Positions 43,401-49,624 of a stretch of DNA of 64,000 nt are shown piece after piece. The notes under the pieces are model-generated. The model ran no database searches. It saw nothing but the letters and a program-made list of their open reading frames with translations, and had not been told where the DNA came from. The translations under genes and the position numbers were made by a program. Every line of letters begins with the position of its first letter. The first letter of the stretch is position 1. The stretch is from Candidula unifasciata (Eukaryota > Mollusca > Gastropoda > Stylommatophora > Geomitridae), in contig CAJHNH020008455.1 in NCBI GenBank assembly GCA_905116865.2, positions 195,001 through 259,000 on the forward strand, read 5' to 3'.

Positions 43401-46025
43401 AGAAACTTTGTATTTATTGCAGGAAATGGTGCATGGCCTTGAGAACAAGACCATGCACTGGCAACTGGTTGAAACCGTGGAGCCTGCCAGAGTGGTGCAG
43501 GTTCGCACCGAGACCATGATCACGTCAGATAACCTGTTTTGCCAGGTCACGGTGCGCCTGCACACCAAACAGGTAGGGATGTGTGCTAATATTGCTGCTC
43601 ACCTGAAAACTTACAGACATAAATCTGTGTGATTCACACTGTGAGGGGAAGCGGCAGCTCTAGATTCCATTAGAAAACAACATGTGAAATGGTTTGGTCA
43701 TATAATGCAGGGTCAACAAATAGCATACGACAGCAAGCAGTGATGTACAGACCAGGTGGGAACCGAAGAAGAGGCTGACTGTGCAAACGATGGACTAAAG
43801 GAATAACACAGTTCCCGGGAATCCCTATTTATGAAGCACACAAACATGCATTTTCCTTAAATGATACTTTACCTCGACACCGCAAGGTACCAGAGGATCA
43901 AGATGAGGTAAGATTCACACTGTTGGAGGTGTGTGAGAAAGGCTGCAGGAGTGACCAGAAGTGATGAAATCAGGATGAATTCATAAGAGAAATAGTTGGC
44001 ACATAACCATATCTATATTACAGGCAAAGAGAGCAGGTAAAATGGTTTGTCCACTTAACAAGTATGCCTTGTGATGCTGAGTTTAGTTGAGTTGAGTCAA
44101 GAATTGACATCACAGCACTCGGGGCATTACCATGCATGATCCGTCCTCATCTTCAGCAGCCAGCACAGAGTTCCAATACTGATGGTACTGGTCACAATCT
44201 GGTTATATGTCCTTGTGATGCTAAACCATACAAGGCATACACCAAAAGAGGGGAGGGAAATAGACCCAGAGGTGGAACAAGAGTAAAAGGTAACATCAGT
44301 GAAACTCTATGAAGGTACAATGTGTCTGTAATCAGGGCAGCCCCAAAAGGAAGAATTACCTACAGCAGTAAAAGAAGACGTCAAGAATAAGACACTATAA
44401 GCAACTTCTTTCTTCTCTTGTCTGTTTTCTGCTTTGTATTGATAAGCATCACAGGTTAACAGATGATCAGTTTCCCAGCTAGGGCATGCTCAGTTGCCTG
44501 GTATGCTGTGATGTTGTGGAGTCTCAAGGTATCAGTGAATCCTTCAGACCTTCTTGGTTGCTCCCTACCTCTTGGTGTTTCTATTTTGATGTTGTATGCT
44601 CTACTTGCTGGCATCATTGGATTCATTCTCATTAAATGACCAAACCAGTTCAGTCTTTTTTTTTTTTAAAGAATTTAATTATGGGTGTTGTTCTAATAGT
44701 AATTTCTTTGTTTTTCACATCTCTTCTAGTTTAATTCACAGCCTTTCTCAAACATCTAATTTCGCAGCTGGTTAGTTTTCTTTTGTGTTCTTTGATCAGT
44801 GTTCGAGTCTGACATTGACCACACAAGGCTGGTATGACAGTTGCATGCATAATTTGTCTTTTTGTCTCTTTTGGGATAGCCATCCATTAGAAAATAGGGA
44901 GCCATTGTGGTCTAACGGCTCACCTGCGGATCGGAAGCTCTTGGGTTTGGGTCCTGACAGGGGCCGGACTTTTGTCAAAAATGACCTGTCCAAGTTCAAC
45001 CCAGCCTTTAGTGGGTATCAGGTGCAGTCCTGGGAAGTAAAGGCGGCTGGCGTGATGCTGACCACATCACCCAACAAGTGCCGATTGGTATATAAAATAT
45101 AGGTCTAGCCCTATATACCCAGTACACTTGAAGGCCTGGAAAAGGGTCCTTTTACTTTTTATACGTAGCAAAATAAACATCACCAACACCATTACATGCA
45201 TAACTGCAGCTTCCCCGTGCGGGTCCTGGGGGTCTCCATTGTGGGGAAAACAAGAATAGACCCACTGCCTACCCAAAAGCATGTAAGAGTTGACTAAATG
45301 GCAGCTTCCTTTGACGTCGGAGTGCATCTGCCTGAAAAGCCAGCAACCAACAGTCTGCATATCAATGAGGCAGATCTGTAAAACAGATGTGCATGCAACA
45401 CTCAGGTTCTGGAACAAGAGATGGATGAACCCCCAGAACTTTCCGCGGAGTTTACAGCTGGTGAACGTGAAGAAGAAGAAAACTCCAATTGTGCTTATAC
45501 ATGTTCTTCAGCACTGGAGGACCTGCATAAACAAATGTTTTTAAAACAACGTTAGTCGTATAGATATATTACATAAATAGATATGGTTTTCTTTCAAAAT
45601 ATGTTCATTTTTCCCTTTATGGAAGCTTATCAGACGCCTTGAACATAGCTCAATACATGACTTATCTCAATTTGTGTTTGGTTTCTCAATTTTCCTAGAT
45701 CCTGGCAATTTATGACCGATTTGGCCGCCTCATGTACGGTGACCCACTTCTACCCAAGTCTGCAGTGGAGTATGTGGTTATGGAGAAGTGGATCTCCGAC
45801 ACCAACGGACGGTGGCGGATCCATGGCAAGATCGTCCCAGAGTGGATGTCACCTCGAGACAGTTTGATAAAAACCTACAAAGTTCCAGTGTTTGACCCTC
45901 TGCCTCCTGCAGACTCACCAGAGGACAAGAAGACAGAGAAGAAAGTTGATGAGGAGGAAGATACTGATGATGATGGGGGTGATGATAATAAGAGAAAGGG
46001 GAGTCCTCAAGTTGCACTTGCATGA
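29552..46025 (+). CDS. MRPL45: Mitochondrial ribosomal protein L45 (mL45); 8 exons
   Basis: Join 29552-29593, 32073-32207, 34102-34246, 36142-36206, 39189-39337, 41277-41331, 43423-43572, 45699-46025. All junctions are GT/AG and phase-consistent, giving 1068 nt and 355 residues, against about 306 in the human protein. Residues 1-59 are Arg/Lys-rich, like a mitochondrial presequence. Residues about 150-310 form the Tim44-like domain, with RLHELVTEKAFP, TMHWQLVETVEPARVVQVR, QVTVRLHTKQILAIYDRFGR LMYG and WRIHGKIVPEW. Known role: a structural protein of the mitochondrial large ribosomal subunit near the exit tunnel, linked to inner-membrane attachment. Odd: residues after about 310 are an acidic and Lys-rich tail (KKVDEEEDTDDDGGDD). 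The introns host nested SINEs, LINE remnants and array B. Confidence 0.95.
30000..30380 (+). pseudogene. LINE C-terminal remnant in MRPL45 intron 1
   Basis: Reads MIPVLTYGCLSWKAM near 30010-30050 and later HALRMDKTRLPHQTLIWTRE GERTR. This is the VLTYGxxxW and LxWxPEGKRxRGRP-type ending of a non-LTR element, with stops in between. Confidence 0.75.
30670..30838 (+). mobile_element. SINE-A copy, 5'-truncated
   Basis: Contains AGCAAGAAACCAGCAGTCTG, GTGGATGAACAACCAGGACT, AGAGTTTACAGCCGGTGATG and a short GAAGAAGGAG tail. Confidence 0.8.
30855..31240 (-). pseudogene. LINE 3'-region remnant
   Basis: The plus-strand text CATTCTGACCAGATGACAAA ACCATTTGATTC and the preceding GTGCCTGTCTTGGTCAGCC mirror 44480-44660 (CATTCTCATTAAATGACCAA ACCAGTTCAGTC). 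On the minus strand both translate to the F/W-GH.xRM...R.PR.GR region of LINE ORF2 ends. Confidence 0.6.
31241..31687. other. MRPL45 intron 1 sequence, unclassified
   Basis: A 129-codon minus-strand frame (31254-31643) includes short LINE-like words but no motif I can rely on. Probably old LINE sequence continuing from the previous fragment. Confidence 0.35.
31688..31961 (-). mobile_element. SINE-A copy (near full length)
   Basis: Minus orientation with both ends: plus-strand TTCGCATTCACTGGCTGTAA (tail side) to GGTACCCCTGGAACCAACAC (head side). It lies about 110 bases upstream of MRPL45 exon 2. Confidence 0.85.
32073..32207 (+). CDS. MRPL45: MRPL45 exon 2
   Basis: A 45-codon phase-0 exon between ATTGCGACAG and GTACAT. 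Encodes TLTRPAGAFLVPNVGCQGQQ, HSRGYPTSKHYDMKWRLLRK and KKVFK. The basic, Ser/Gly-rich start continues the targeting region; the KHYDxKxRxxRKxKxxK stretch resembles the N-terminal extension of L45. Confidence 0.9.
32808..32905 (-). mobile_element. Older SINE-A copy, left part, split by a younger insertion
   Basis: Minus-orientation 3' half: plus-strand CTTCTCATTCATCGGCTGTA to CACATCAGTTTTAAAGA. The same copy resumes at 33194 after the younger plus-strand insertion, duplicated at TTTTAAAGA. Confidence 0.85.
32906..33193 (+). mobile_element. Young full-length SINE-A copy with target-site duplication
   Basis: Complete element from CCCCCATGTGGGTTCC to GAAGAAGAAGAA. It is flanked by a perfect 9-bp direct repeat TTTTAAAGA (32897-32905 and 33194-33202). 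It is inserted into an older opposite-strand SINE-A copy and is among the best-preserved members here, so it defines the family ends. Confidence 0.93.
33194..33290 (-). mobile_element. Older SINE-A copy, right part
   Basis: Continues the split minus-orientation copy: GATTATTGATTCCTTGCCTG and CAGATGCACCCTGACTTCGA on the plus strand. The 5' head is missing. Confidence 0.8.
33445..33600 (-). mobile_element. SINE-C fragment (shared with 50836-51064)
   Basis: Plus-strand GTTAGTTGCGTATACTTTAC, GTTGCAGAACCAACCCTAAC and CCAGTAGTTTGCCATTGCTT match the body of the tRNA-headed element at 50836-51064. The tRNA head is absent. Confidence 0.75.
33715..33850 (-). pseudogene. LINE 3'-end fragment
   Basis: Plus-strand TTGAGAATTGACATCACAGC, CTCATCTTCAGCAGCCAGCG and CAGAGTTCCAATACTGATGG equal the 44079-44210 insert and the end at 49630-49740. 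This is the terminal part of the RNase H-bearing LINE family. Confidence 0.8.
34102..34246 (+). CDS. MRPL45: MRPL45 exon 3
   Basis: Acceptor CATTTTGCAG, donor GTAAGC, phase 0 to 1. Encodes IDLPKFVELKSEKPKEKKTT, DELRMEMKKEGRLPPRIFQY and LPLNISST. Corresponds to the charged stretch EF...ARKxGxxxPP of mammalian L45. Confidence 0.93.
34381..34407. repeat. Poly-C run
   Basis: About 27 consecutive C in MRPL45 intron 3. Confidence 0.9.
34450..35105 (+). pseudogene. LINE RNase H domain and 3' region
   Basis: Frames read SSEVQQLIHDNSRPSDVIIY RDGSV, then MEMEAVTAAFRWLENQ, HAVIVTDSQSMLRKVKTGM and WIFSPGHAGVLEN.QADRLA. These are the RNase H elements D-GS, E (in EMEAVTAAF), TDSQS with catalytic Asp, and GHxGxxxNxxAD. 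One stop and one frameshift break it. It is an I/Nimb-like non-LTR remnant in MRPL45 intron 3, not a host RNase H. Confidence 0.88.
35105..35480. repeat. GA-rich degenerate tandem repeat
   Basis: Irregular units of GGGAGAGTAATAGAGAGAG followed by GGGATGAGGGA. It begins at the end of the LINE fragment, as if the LINE tail had expanded. One strand is almost pure purine. Confidence 0.9.
35628..35761 (-). mobile_element. SINE-B tail, left part, split by SINE-A insertion
   Basis: Plus-strand AAAGTAAAGGACTCTCTTTT, GGGCTAGACTTATATTTATG and CATTCAAGGCTGGGTT. The element resumes after the SINE-A insertion at 36048, with the 11-bp duplication AAGGCTGGGTT on both sides. Confidence 0.88.
35762..36047 (-). 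mobile_element. Full-length SINE-A with perfect 11-bp target duplication
   Basis: Minus orientation, tail CTTCTTCTTCACGTTCACC on the left and head at ACCCATACGTGGGGGAGGGG on the right. Flanked by AAGGCTGGGTT at 35751-35761 and 36048-36058, with uninterrupted SINE-B sequence outside. This shows SINE-A to be a true retroposon. Confidence 0.93.
36048..36092 (-). mobile_element. SINE-B, right part of split copy
   Basis: AAGGCTGGGTTGACCTGGGA and CCAAAGTCATTTTT continue the SINE-B body exactly where 35761 stopped. Confidence 0.8.
36142..36206 (+). CDS. MRPL45: MRPL45 exon 4
   Basis: Acceptor TGTGATTTCAG, donor GTAAGT. Together with the last base of exon 3 encodes LTIIDPFKPQEGDGKQSFLS TA. Matches the AGIFDxYxPPEGDxxxSxLS segment of L45. 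Confidence 0.93.
36207..36754. other. MRPL45 intron 4, left part
   Basis: No element recognised, apart from a short GGTAGTCTGGTAGTCTGGTAGTC-like triplication near 36290-36318. Confidence 0.4.
36755..37112 (+). mobile_element. SINE-A copies from which array B grew
   Basis: A SINE-A body (ACTAATTGGGGC, GAGACAAGAAACCAAAAGTC, ATGCAACACTCAGG) is partly repeated (GCAAGAATAGACCCAACTGC, AAGCATGTCATAAGAGTCGA). It then reaches CCAGAAGTGGATGAATAACA, GAAGCTTCTGCCAGAGTTTA and GGTGAACGTAAAGAAGAAC. The stretch from CACTCAGGTTCTGGAGCAAG is then repeated again, leading into the tandem units. Confidence 0.8.
37113..38105. repeat. Array B: 45-bp minisatellite, 22 copies, in MRPL45 intron 4
   Basis: Unit pieces AACAACAGAAGCTTCTGCCA, GAGTTTACAGCTGGTGAACA and TAAAG equal the 3' block of SINE-A (CAACCAGAACTTTCCGCCAG AGTTTACAGCTGGTGAACGT GAAG). 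GAACGTAAAG variants recur at about 37329 and 37554, exactly 225 bp (five units) apart. In the right half the CACAAG/GTTTCT variants recur with a three-unit period. Most units carry AAGCTT. Open frames of 337-383 codons on both strands are by-products of 45 being divisible by three. Confidence 0.97.
38106..38675. other. MRPL45 intron 4 middle, no recognised feature
   Basis: Mixed intronic sequence, with a GAAGAAGAAGAAG run at 38598-38612. Confidence 0.4.
38676..38811. repeat. Degenerate tandem repeat interrupted by SINE-B
   Basis: Units of TTTGTTGTACATGTA.TGGCA with AATGTTATCA. The same pattern continues at 39083-39186 (GGCAGTAATTGTTATCATTT) after the SINE-B insertion. Confidence 0.75.
38812..39082 (-). 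mobile_element. tRNA-headed SINE-B (head type 2)
   Basis: On the minus strand the head reads GCCGCTATAGTGTAGCGGTT then AGACGCTCGCTTGCGGATCC, with an A box of the TAGTGTAGNGGTTAG type and a GTGGGTTTACAT B-box remnant. The body and tail equal the SINE-B consensus (plus strand GGGCTAGACCTATATTTTAT). Inserted in the tandem repeat of MRPL45 intron 4. Confidence 0.85.
39189..39337 (+). CDS. MRPL45: MRPL45 exon 5
   Basis: Acceptor CTTTATTGCAG, donor GTAAGT. Encodes KLSDTVSRMIKGTKSMKHLR, KLKKYEDFVESDFAVEAQKI and VTEAQSLLG. Matches the SxxRRIKxYDxxFxxxDFxxxAxxIxxEAHxxL segment that opens the Tim44-like domain. Confidence 0.95.
39395..39645 (+). mobile_element. SINE-A copy, 3'-truncated
   Basis: GTGGGTCCCGGGGTCCCATT at the head, GAGGAACCAGCAGTCTGCAT in the middle and AGAAGTTGACGAACAACTAG at the end; the GAA tail is missing. 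Confidence 0.8.
40055..40320 (+). repeat. Dispersed repeat (family D, diverged)
   Basis: CTTTAACAACCCCAGAATAT, CTAGAACTGGCCC and CTACGTCCCACAAGACACCG align with 62440-62510 and 17930-17990. Lies in MRPL45 intron 5. Confidence 0.55.
40321..41276. other. MRPL45 intron 5, right part
   Basis: Non-coding. About 40810-40875 resembles SINE-C (GTGTGGTTTTTCTAAGCAAT TTTATG). Nothing else recognised. Confidence 0.4.
41277..41331 (+). CDS. MRPL45: MRPL45 exon 6
   Basis: Acceptor TTCTATTTCAG, donor GTAAGT, phase 2 to 0. Encodes (D)IYKNQDRLHELVTEKAFP. The DRLHxLVTExxFP motif is diagnostic of L45. Confidence 0.95.
41460..41975 (+). pseudogene. LINE C-terminal remnant with AAGT-repeat end
   Basis: Reads MTAAHRNQFQISEMRYLRKV, VRVTRRDKVRNQIMRQDLDT and GHHGRHGRLRTREPELQGDP, then TCTCTCTGGCAAGCCTCTAC and a (TAAG)n end. 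The terminal part is duplicated at 41880-41975. Same family as 22335-22990. In MRPL45 intron 6. Confidence 0.88.
42583..42873 (-). mobile_element. SINE-A copy (full length)
   Basis: Plus-strand CTTCTTCTTCTTCTTCGGGT TCACC at the tail, CTCTGGCGGAAAGTTCTGGT, CTTGTCTCTCAGGCAGATGT and the head GCTCAGAACTTGCGCAGGGA. A well-preserved tail. Confidence 0.88.
42945..43035. repeat. Short tandem repeat, about 17-18 bp
   Basis: Repeats of GTATAAGATGTCCCCAC and variants (six or so), immediately before another SINE-A fragment. Confidence 0.8.
43085..43265 (+). mobile_element. SINE-A copy, 3'-truncated
   Basis: Head TCATGTGGATTCCAAGGCCC, then ACAAGAATAGACCCACTGCC, GAGACAAGGAACCAACAGTC and GGGTGCACAAGCAAAACTCA. 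The 3' block is missing. Confidence 0.8.
43423..43572 (+). CDS. MRPL45: MRPL45 exon 7
   Basis: A 50-codon phase-0 exon between TATTTATTGCAG and GTAGGG. Encodes EMVHGLENKTMHWQLVETVE, PARVVQVRTETMITSDNLFC and QVTVRLHTKQ. Equivalent to the W...ES(L/V)EPxxVVQVR...QITVRMHTRQ core of the Tim44-like fold. Confidence 0.97.
43640..44400 (+). pseudogene. LINE C-terminal remnant, split by a second LINE end
   Basis: Reads HVKWFGHIMQ near 43690, RYQRIKMR and AAGVTRSDEIRMNS later, then after the insert DAKPYKAYTKRG and a RAAPKGRITYS-like ending. The W(F/L)GHxxR region and the tail fit a non-LTR ORF2 end. In MRPL45 intron 7. Confidence 0.65.
44079..44210 (-). mobile_element. 5'-truncated LINE insertion with 12-bp target duplication
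   Basis: A 132-bp minus-orientation copy of the RNase H LINE terminus (plus-strand TTGAGTCAAGAATTGACATC, CCTCATCTTCAGCAGCCAGC). Flanked by perfect CCTTGTGATGCT at 44067-44078 and 44211-44222, inside another LINE remnant. Confidence 0.9.
44430..44660 (-). pseudogene. LINE 3'-region remnant
   Basis: The minus-strand reading contains RMNPMMPASRAYNIKIETPR GREQPRR and TDTLRLHNI. This is the xRMxxxRxxRxxxxxxxxGxRxxGRPxxRW-type end of LINE ORF2. Related sequence lies at 30855-31240. Confidence 0.75.
44893..45165 (+). mobile_element. tRNA-headed SINE-B, complete
   Basis: Head: GCCATTGTGGTCTAACGGCT, then CACCTGCGGATCGGAAGC and the B-box-like GGGTTTGGGTCC. Body: CAGTCCTGGGAAGTAAAGGC and GATGCTGACCACATCACCC. 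Tail: AGGTCTAGCCCTATATACCC and GGGTCCTTTTACTTTTT. The best-preserved SINE-B copy in the window. Confidence 0.9.
45215..45480 (+). mobile_element. SINE-A copy (full length)
   Basis: Head CCCCGTGCGGGTCCTGGGGG, then ACAAGAATAGACCCACTGCC, AGCCAGCAACCAACAGTCTG and CAACACTCAGGTTCTGGAAC. Tail GGTGAACGTGAAGAAGAAG. The GGACTAAAGTCC piece is deleted. Confidence 0.88.
45699..46025 (+). CDS. MRPL45: MRPL45 exon 8 (terminal)
   Basis: Acceptor CAATTTTCCTAG; stop TGA at 46023-46025. Encodes ILAIYDRFGRLMYGDPLLPK, SAVEYVVMEKWISDTNGRWR, IHGKIVPEWMSPRDSLIKTY and KVPVFDPLPP. A tail rich in Asp, Glu and Lys follows (DKKTEKKVDEEEDTDDDGGD) and then KRKGSPQVALA. The first 70 residues are strongly conserved in L45. 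The tail is much longer and more acidic than in mammals. Confidence 0.96.
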   Translation: MLAIYDRFGRLMYGDPLLPKSAVEYVVMEKWISDTNGRWRIHGKIVPEWMSPRDSLIKTYKVPVFDPLPPADSPEDKKTEKKVDEEEDTDDDGGDDNKRKGSPQVALA

Positions 46026-46135
46026 GAGATTGTGTGCGGACAATGTGGCGTTTGAGAGATGAGAGTTGTGCATGCGGACAATGTGGCACATGAGAGATCG
46101 CATGCGGACAATGTGGCAAGCGAGAAGAGTGTGAA
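46026..46135 (+). repeat. Small tandem repeat at the start of the MRPL45 3' UTR
   Basis: Three to four imperfect units of GCATGCGGACAATGTGGCAC and ATGAGAGATC directly after the stop codon. Confidence 0.8.
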
Positions 46136-46162
46136 AGGTGTTGTCATAATGCGGCTGGACTG

Positions 46163-46250
46163 AACACTGGCTCAGTAAATGTTTATTTGTGAGATTTATC
46201 TGTGAAAATGTTGAAGCATCATCATCATCATCATTATGTACCTTGCCCTC
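46163..46250. repeat. Direct repeat flanking a SINE-A copy (left copy)
   Basis: CACTGGCTCAGTAAATGTTT, ATTTATCTGTGAAAATGTTG and CATCATCATCATCATCATTA recur in diverged form at 46527-46611, on the other side of the SINE-A at 46255-46526. Confidence 0.8.
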
Positions 46251-46254
46251 CAGA

Positions 46255-46526
46255 GTCCCCTTGTGGGTTCCGGGGCCCTATTGTGGGGAAAACAAGAACA
46301 TACCCTCTGCCTCTCGAACATTCATGTAGTAGGAATCAATAAAATGTGGAAGCTTCCTTTGAAGCTGGGAGCGCATCTGCCTGAGAGGCAAGGAACCAGC
46401 AGTCTGCATACAAATAAGCCAGATCTGTAAAATGGATGTGCAGTCTGGCTCTGGAATATGAGTAAAATCCAGAGGTGAATGAACAGCAAGAACTTTTTGC
46501 TGGAGTTTACAGCTGGTGAACGTGAA
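46255..46526 (+). mobile_element. SINE-A copy (full length) in the MRPL45 3' region
   Basis: Head CCCCTTGTGGGTTCCGGGGC, AGAGGCAAGGAACCAGCAGT, then GGAGTTTACAGCTGGTGAAC and GTGAAGAACAC. It may be part of the MRPL45 transcript and contains an AATAAA at 46338-46343. Confidence 0.85.
46338..46343 (+). terminator. MRPL45: Candidate polyadenylation signal of MRPL45, inside SINE-A
   Basis: AATAAA 313 bases downstream of the stop codon. It arose within the SINE-A segment that normally reads GACTAATTGGGG. I see no stronger hexamer between the stop and this site, but usage is unproven. Confidence 0.3.
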
Positions 46527-46611
46527 GAACACTAGTTCAGTAAATGTTGATTTGAAAGATTTATCTCTGAAGATATTCAGACACATCATCATCATGTGCC
46601 TGGCCCTCAAC
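46527..46611. repeat. Direct repeat flanking a SINE-A copy (right copy)
   Basis: CACTAGTTCAGTAAATGTTG, ATTTATCTCTGAAGATATTC and CATCATCATCATGTGCCTGG, paired with 46163-46250. Confidence 0.8.
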
Positions 46612-47570
46612 AGATCTCAGGCCACATGTTCTGGATCAGTTTTATTGATATTTCTCCATGCCCCAGTTTAGGACCATCTAACACCATTTCTATATCTTCT
46701 TTCACTTCCTTTTCCTATCATCACAATGTTCTTCAGTTCCGCTTTACCTTTCATCTTCTACATTCCCCCTTTAAAAGTATAGTTAACACATTATCTTGTA
46801 GTTTACAGGTAGGCTGCGATATCTGTGCTTTTCGGCTGATTTAGGGTAATCCTAAAATTATTCATCTTTTATATAGCTTGCTTTTTAGGGGGCATAGGTC
46901 AATTTGTCCTCCAGAAATGGAGCCTTGAAACTGGCACTGAGAGCCTCTGTCATTATCAGAGACATGTAAACCATTTGGTCCAGAGAACACAATATTTCCA
47001 CACAAAAGTGATTTATCTGTGCATTACTTCTGCAAACTGTTGAGCATTTTCGTACATAAAATGTCGACCCATTACAGTTTGTTTTTAATGACATAATGTG
47101 ACAAAAATGTGTGCACCCAGAAGTAAACAGTTAATGAACTTTGAACTTGGATTTTCTGTGCAAATATCAAAGTCAATGAAACAAACACATTACAAGCTGT
47201 GAATAGTAGATCGAACCAGGCAAATTCAAGAGAAACGCAACGAGATAACGAAGCACTTTGATGATAAGAACTTTTAATCAGAATTCATTCATTGGAAGAG
47301 ATCATGGATAAATGAGATGGTGATTAGAGAAGGGGCTAGTAAGTTTGACATTTGCACTGTGGGCTCTGGGGAAGAGCATCTGGAGGTCTAGAAAATGGAG
47401 CTGAGGGTTAAAGTGATTGTGTAGGAATGTGTCCTGTATAAACGTCTCTCCTTCATGAAAGTGTCAGTTGATGATGTTTAGTGCAAGTTGATCATATACT
47501 GTCTTGCCCATTTGGATCTAGTTCTGCACTCTTGTTCTTTTAGAGATCTAATTCTTTTTCTTTCTCTTAG
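46612..47570. other. Intergenic stretch, no recognised feature
   Basis: Mixed AT-rich sequence. Short frames only; no repeats recognised. Confidence 0.4.
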
Positions 47571-47622
47571 CGTTCACCATCTGTAAACTCTGGTGGAAAG
47601 TTCTGGTTGTTCACCCACACGG
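47571..47622 (-). mobile_element. SINE-A tail fragment
   Basis: Plus-strand CGTTCACCATCTGTAAACTC and TGGTGGAAAGTTCTGGTTGT are the 3' block of SINE-A in minus orientation. Confidence 0.75.
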
Positions 47623-47627
47623 GGGAA

Positions 47628-48545
47628 AGACATGTGTAAGACAGGGATGTGTTTTGTCATCTCTCCTCTTCAACCTTGTGATCGATTGGATACTAAAGAA
47701 CACAGTAGACGGGACATTGAGAGGCATACGATGGACTCCATTCACCATGCTTGAGGACCTAGATTTTGCAGATGATATAGCACTCCTATCACATAAACAT
47801 GAACATATACAAGAAAAAAGTAACAGACTACCCAGTAGAAATGGTGGGACTGAGAATAAACACAAAGAAAACTAAGATCATGACAAACAGTCCAAACCAA
47901 CAACCAGTGATCATAAATAACCAAACTCTTGAAAATGTAGAACATTTCGCATATCTTGGCAGTGTGGTGTCCCTGCCGGGAGGGACCGAAGAGGACATAC
48001 AGTCATGTCTGAACAAAGCTAGAGCTGCTTTTGGAAGGATGAGGCAAATCTAGAAATCCAACAATTACTGCAGAGGAACGAAACTCCGACTCTACAAGAG
48101 CATCATTTTGCCAGTTCTTCTTTATGGAGCGGAATGCTGGAGAATGACAAAAAAGGATGCACACAAGCTGTCCACCTTCCACCACACGTCTACGTAGAAT
48201 TATCAAAATTTTCTGGCCAGATACAATCTCAAACACTAAACTACTTCAAGTCACAAATTAAGAAACTTTAGACAGTATGATAACCAAGAGAAAATAGAAA
48301 TGGCTTTTCCACGTTATACCCGCCAAAACAGCTCTCACATGGACACCAGAGGGAAAGAGAAAACAGGGGCGCCCAAAAAAAACATGGAGACGAACGATGA
48401 AAAGTGACCTGAGTGCGGCATCTTTGACATGGAAAACTGCACTGAAGATTGCTCAGGACAGAAAGCATGGAAAGTCCTCTCTGAAGCCTCATGTGCCACT
48501 AGGCATAATGAGAACTGATGATGATGATGTCCTAATTAGTCCTCT
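47628..48545 (+). pseudogene. Non-LTR retrotransposon: RT catalytic region to 3' end
   Basis: Frames in order read GCVLSSLLFNLVIDWILKNT, LDFADDIALLSHKHEHIQEK with the FADD catalytic pair, then MVGLRINTKKTKIMTNS and VEHFAYLGSVVSLPGGTEED. Next come KLRLYKSIILPVLLYGAECW R and LRRIIKIFWPDTISNTKLL, and the 3' region TCTCACATGGACACCAGAGG. At least three frameshifts or stops break it. The 3' end (ATGATGATGATG) is shared with 61385-61720 and 29155-29275. Likely an RTE-like or related endonuclease-type LINE; clade not certain. Confidence 0.9.
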
Positions 48546-49100
48546 TTTACATATTTATTTGAGGGGGGGGGGGCAGAGGAAGATCCCTGTGAGAGGCTCC
48601 TGAATCCATACAGGCTAATTTTAGACTGTCTTTTTCTGTTAGAGAGCTAGTGCAAGACACCCCCCTCCCCCTTTAAAAAAAAAAAATACCATCCAAGTAA
48701 GGAAGACGCATGATTTAAAAAATGGTAAAGAATAAATACATTTAAATAGGATGTAGAACTGTGAGGCAAGTGACACGCAAAAAAGAAGATGTTTACCCAT
48801 GTAGTTGGCAAGTGGAATGATTAGGATTACTGATAGAGATTCACACATTACTGCAGAATAAAAGGATAGCGGATAAATAGGCCATACAAGCACCTGCTGT
48901 TTTGAAATGGCCAAGAAGGATATCTTTATGCAATATATGTATAGAGTGCTATTCCTTTCAATAGCATTTGCAGTGTGAATATTAAAATAAAAACGATAAA
49001 TATGTGATGGTTGCTGTTTGTCTGCATACAATTTTAATTGTGTGTGTGTGATGTTTTTTCAGTTATTATCTTGAAAAATAAACTATGATTAAAGTGCCTG
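48546..49100. other. Intergenic stretch with short G and A runs
   Basis: A G run of about 9 at 48564 and a C/A-rich patch near 48660-48690. No element recognised. Confidence 0.4.
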
Positions 49101-49107
49101 ATACATA

Positions 49108-49515
49108 GTTGGTGTTTTGTTTTGTTGAATGTATATTTTAAAGATCATCTTCATTGTACATCAGACATAAGCATGAGTGCTCCAATCTCCTCCATTTGGT
49201 GTTTTGTTGAATGCCCACTACATAGTTGGTGTTTTGTTGAATTTTATTATACAGTTGGTGTTTAATTGAATGTCAGTTACATGGTTGGTGTTTTGTGGAA
49301 TGTCCACCACATAGTTGATGTTTTGTTGCATTCCATTACATAGTTGGTGTTTTTTAGCATGTCTATTACACAGTTGGTGTTTTGTTGAATGTCCACTATA
49401 AAGTTGGTGTTTTGTTGAATGTCCATTACATGGTTGATGTTTTATTAAATGTCTATTATATAGTTTGTGTTTTGTTAAATGTTTGTTATGTAGCATAGTT
49501 GGTGTCATGTTGAAT
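49108..49515. repeat. 30-bp minisatellite, about 12 copies
   Basis: Units of TAGTTGGTGTTTTGTTGAAT GTCCACTACA with moderate divergence; the first copies are separated by unique sequence at 49140-49200. A minus-strand frame of 96 codons is a repeat artefact. Confidence 0.92.
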
Positions 49516-49624
49516 TTCTATTATATAAAATGATTTTGAAAATTGATGTCCCCACCGGTCAACCAAGTATAACTAGGTATCAGGGCCTCCTACAAGCAAT
49601 TAATAAAAGTTGACTAACTGGGGG

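Noticed and set aside
44893..44960. Functional tRNA gene
   Set aside because: A and B box-like elements exist, but the cloverleaf cannot be completed and the sequence continues into the SINE-B body and tail.
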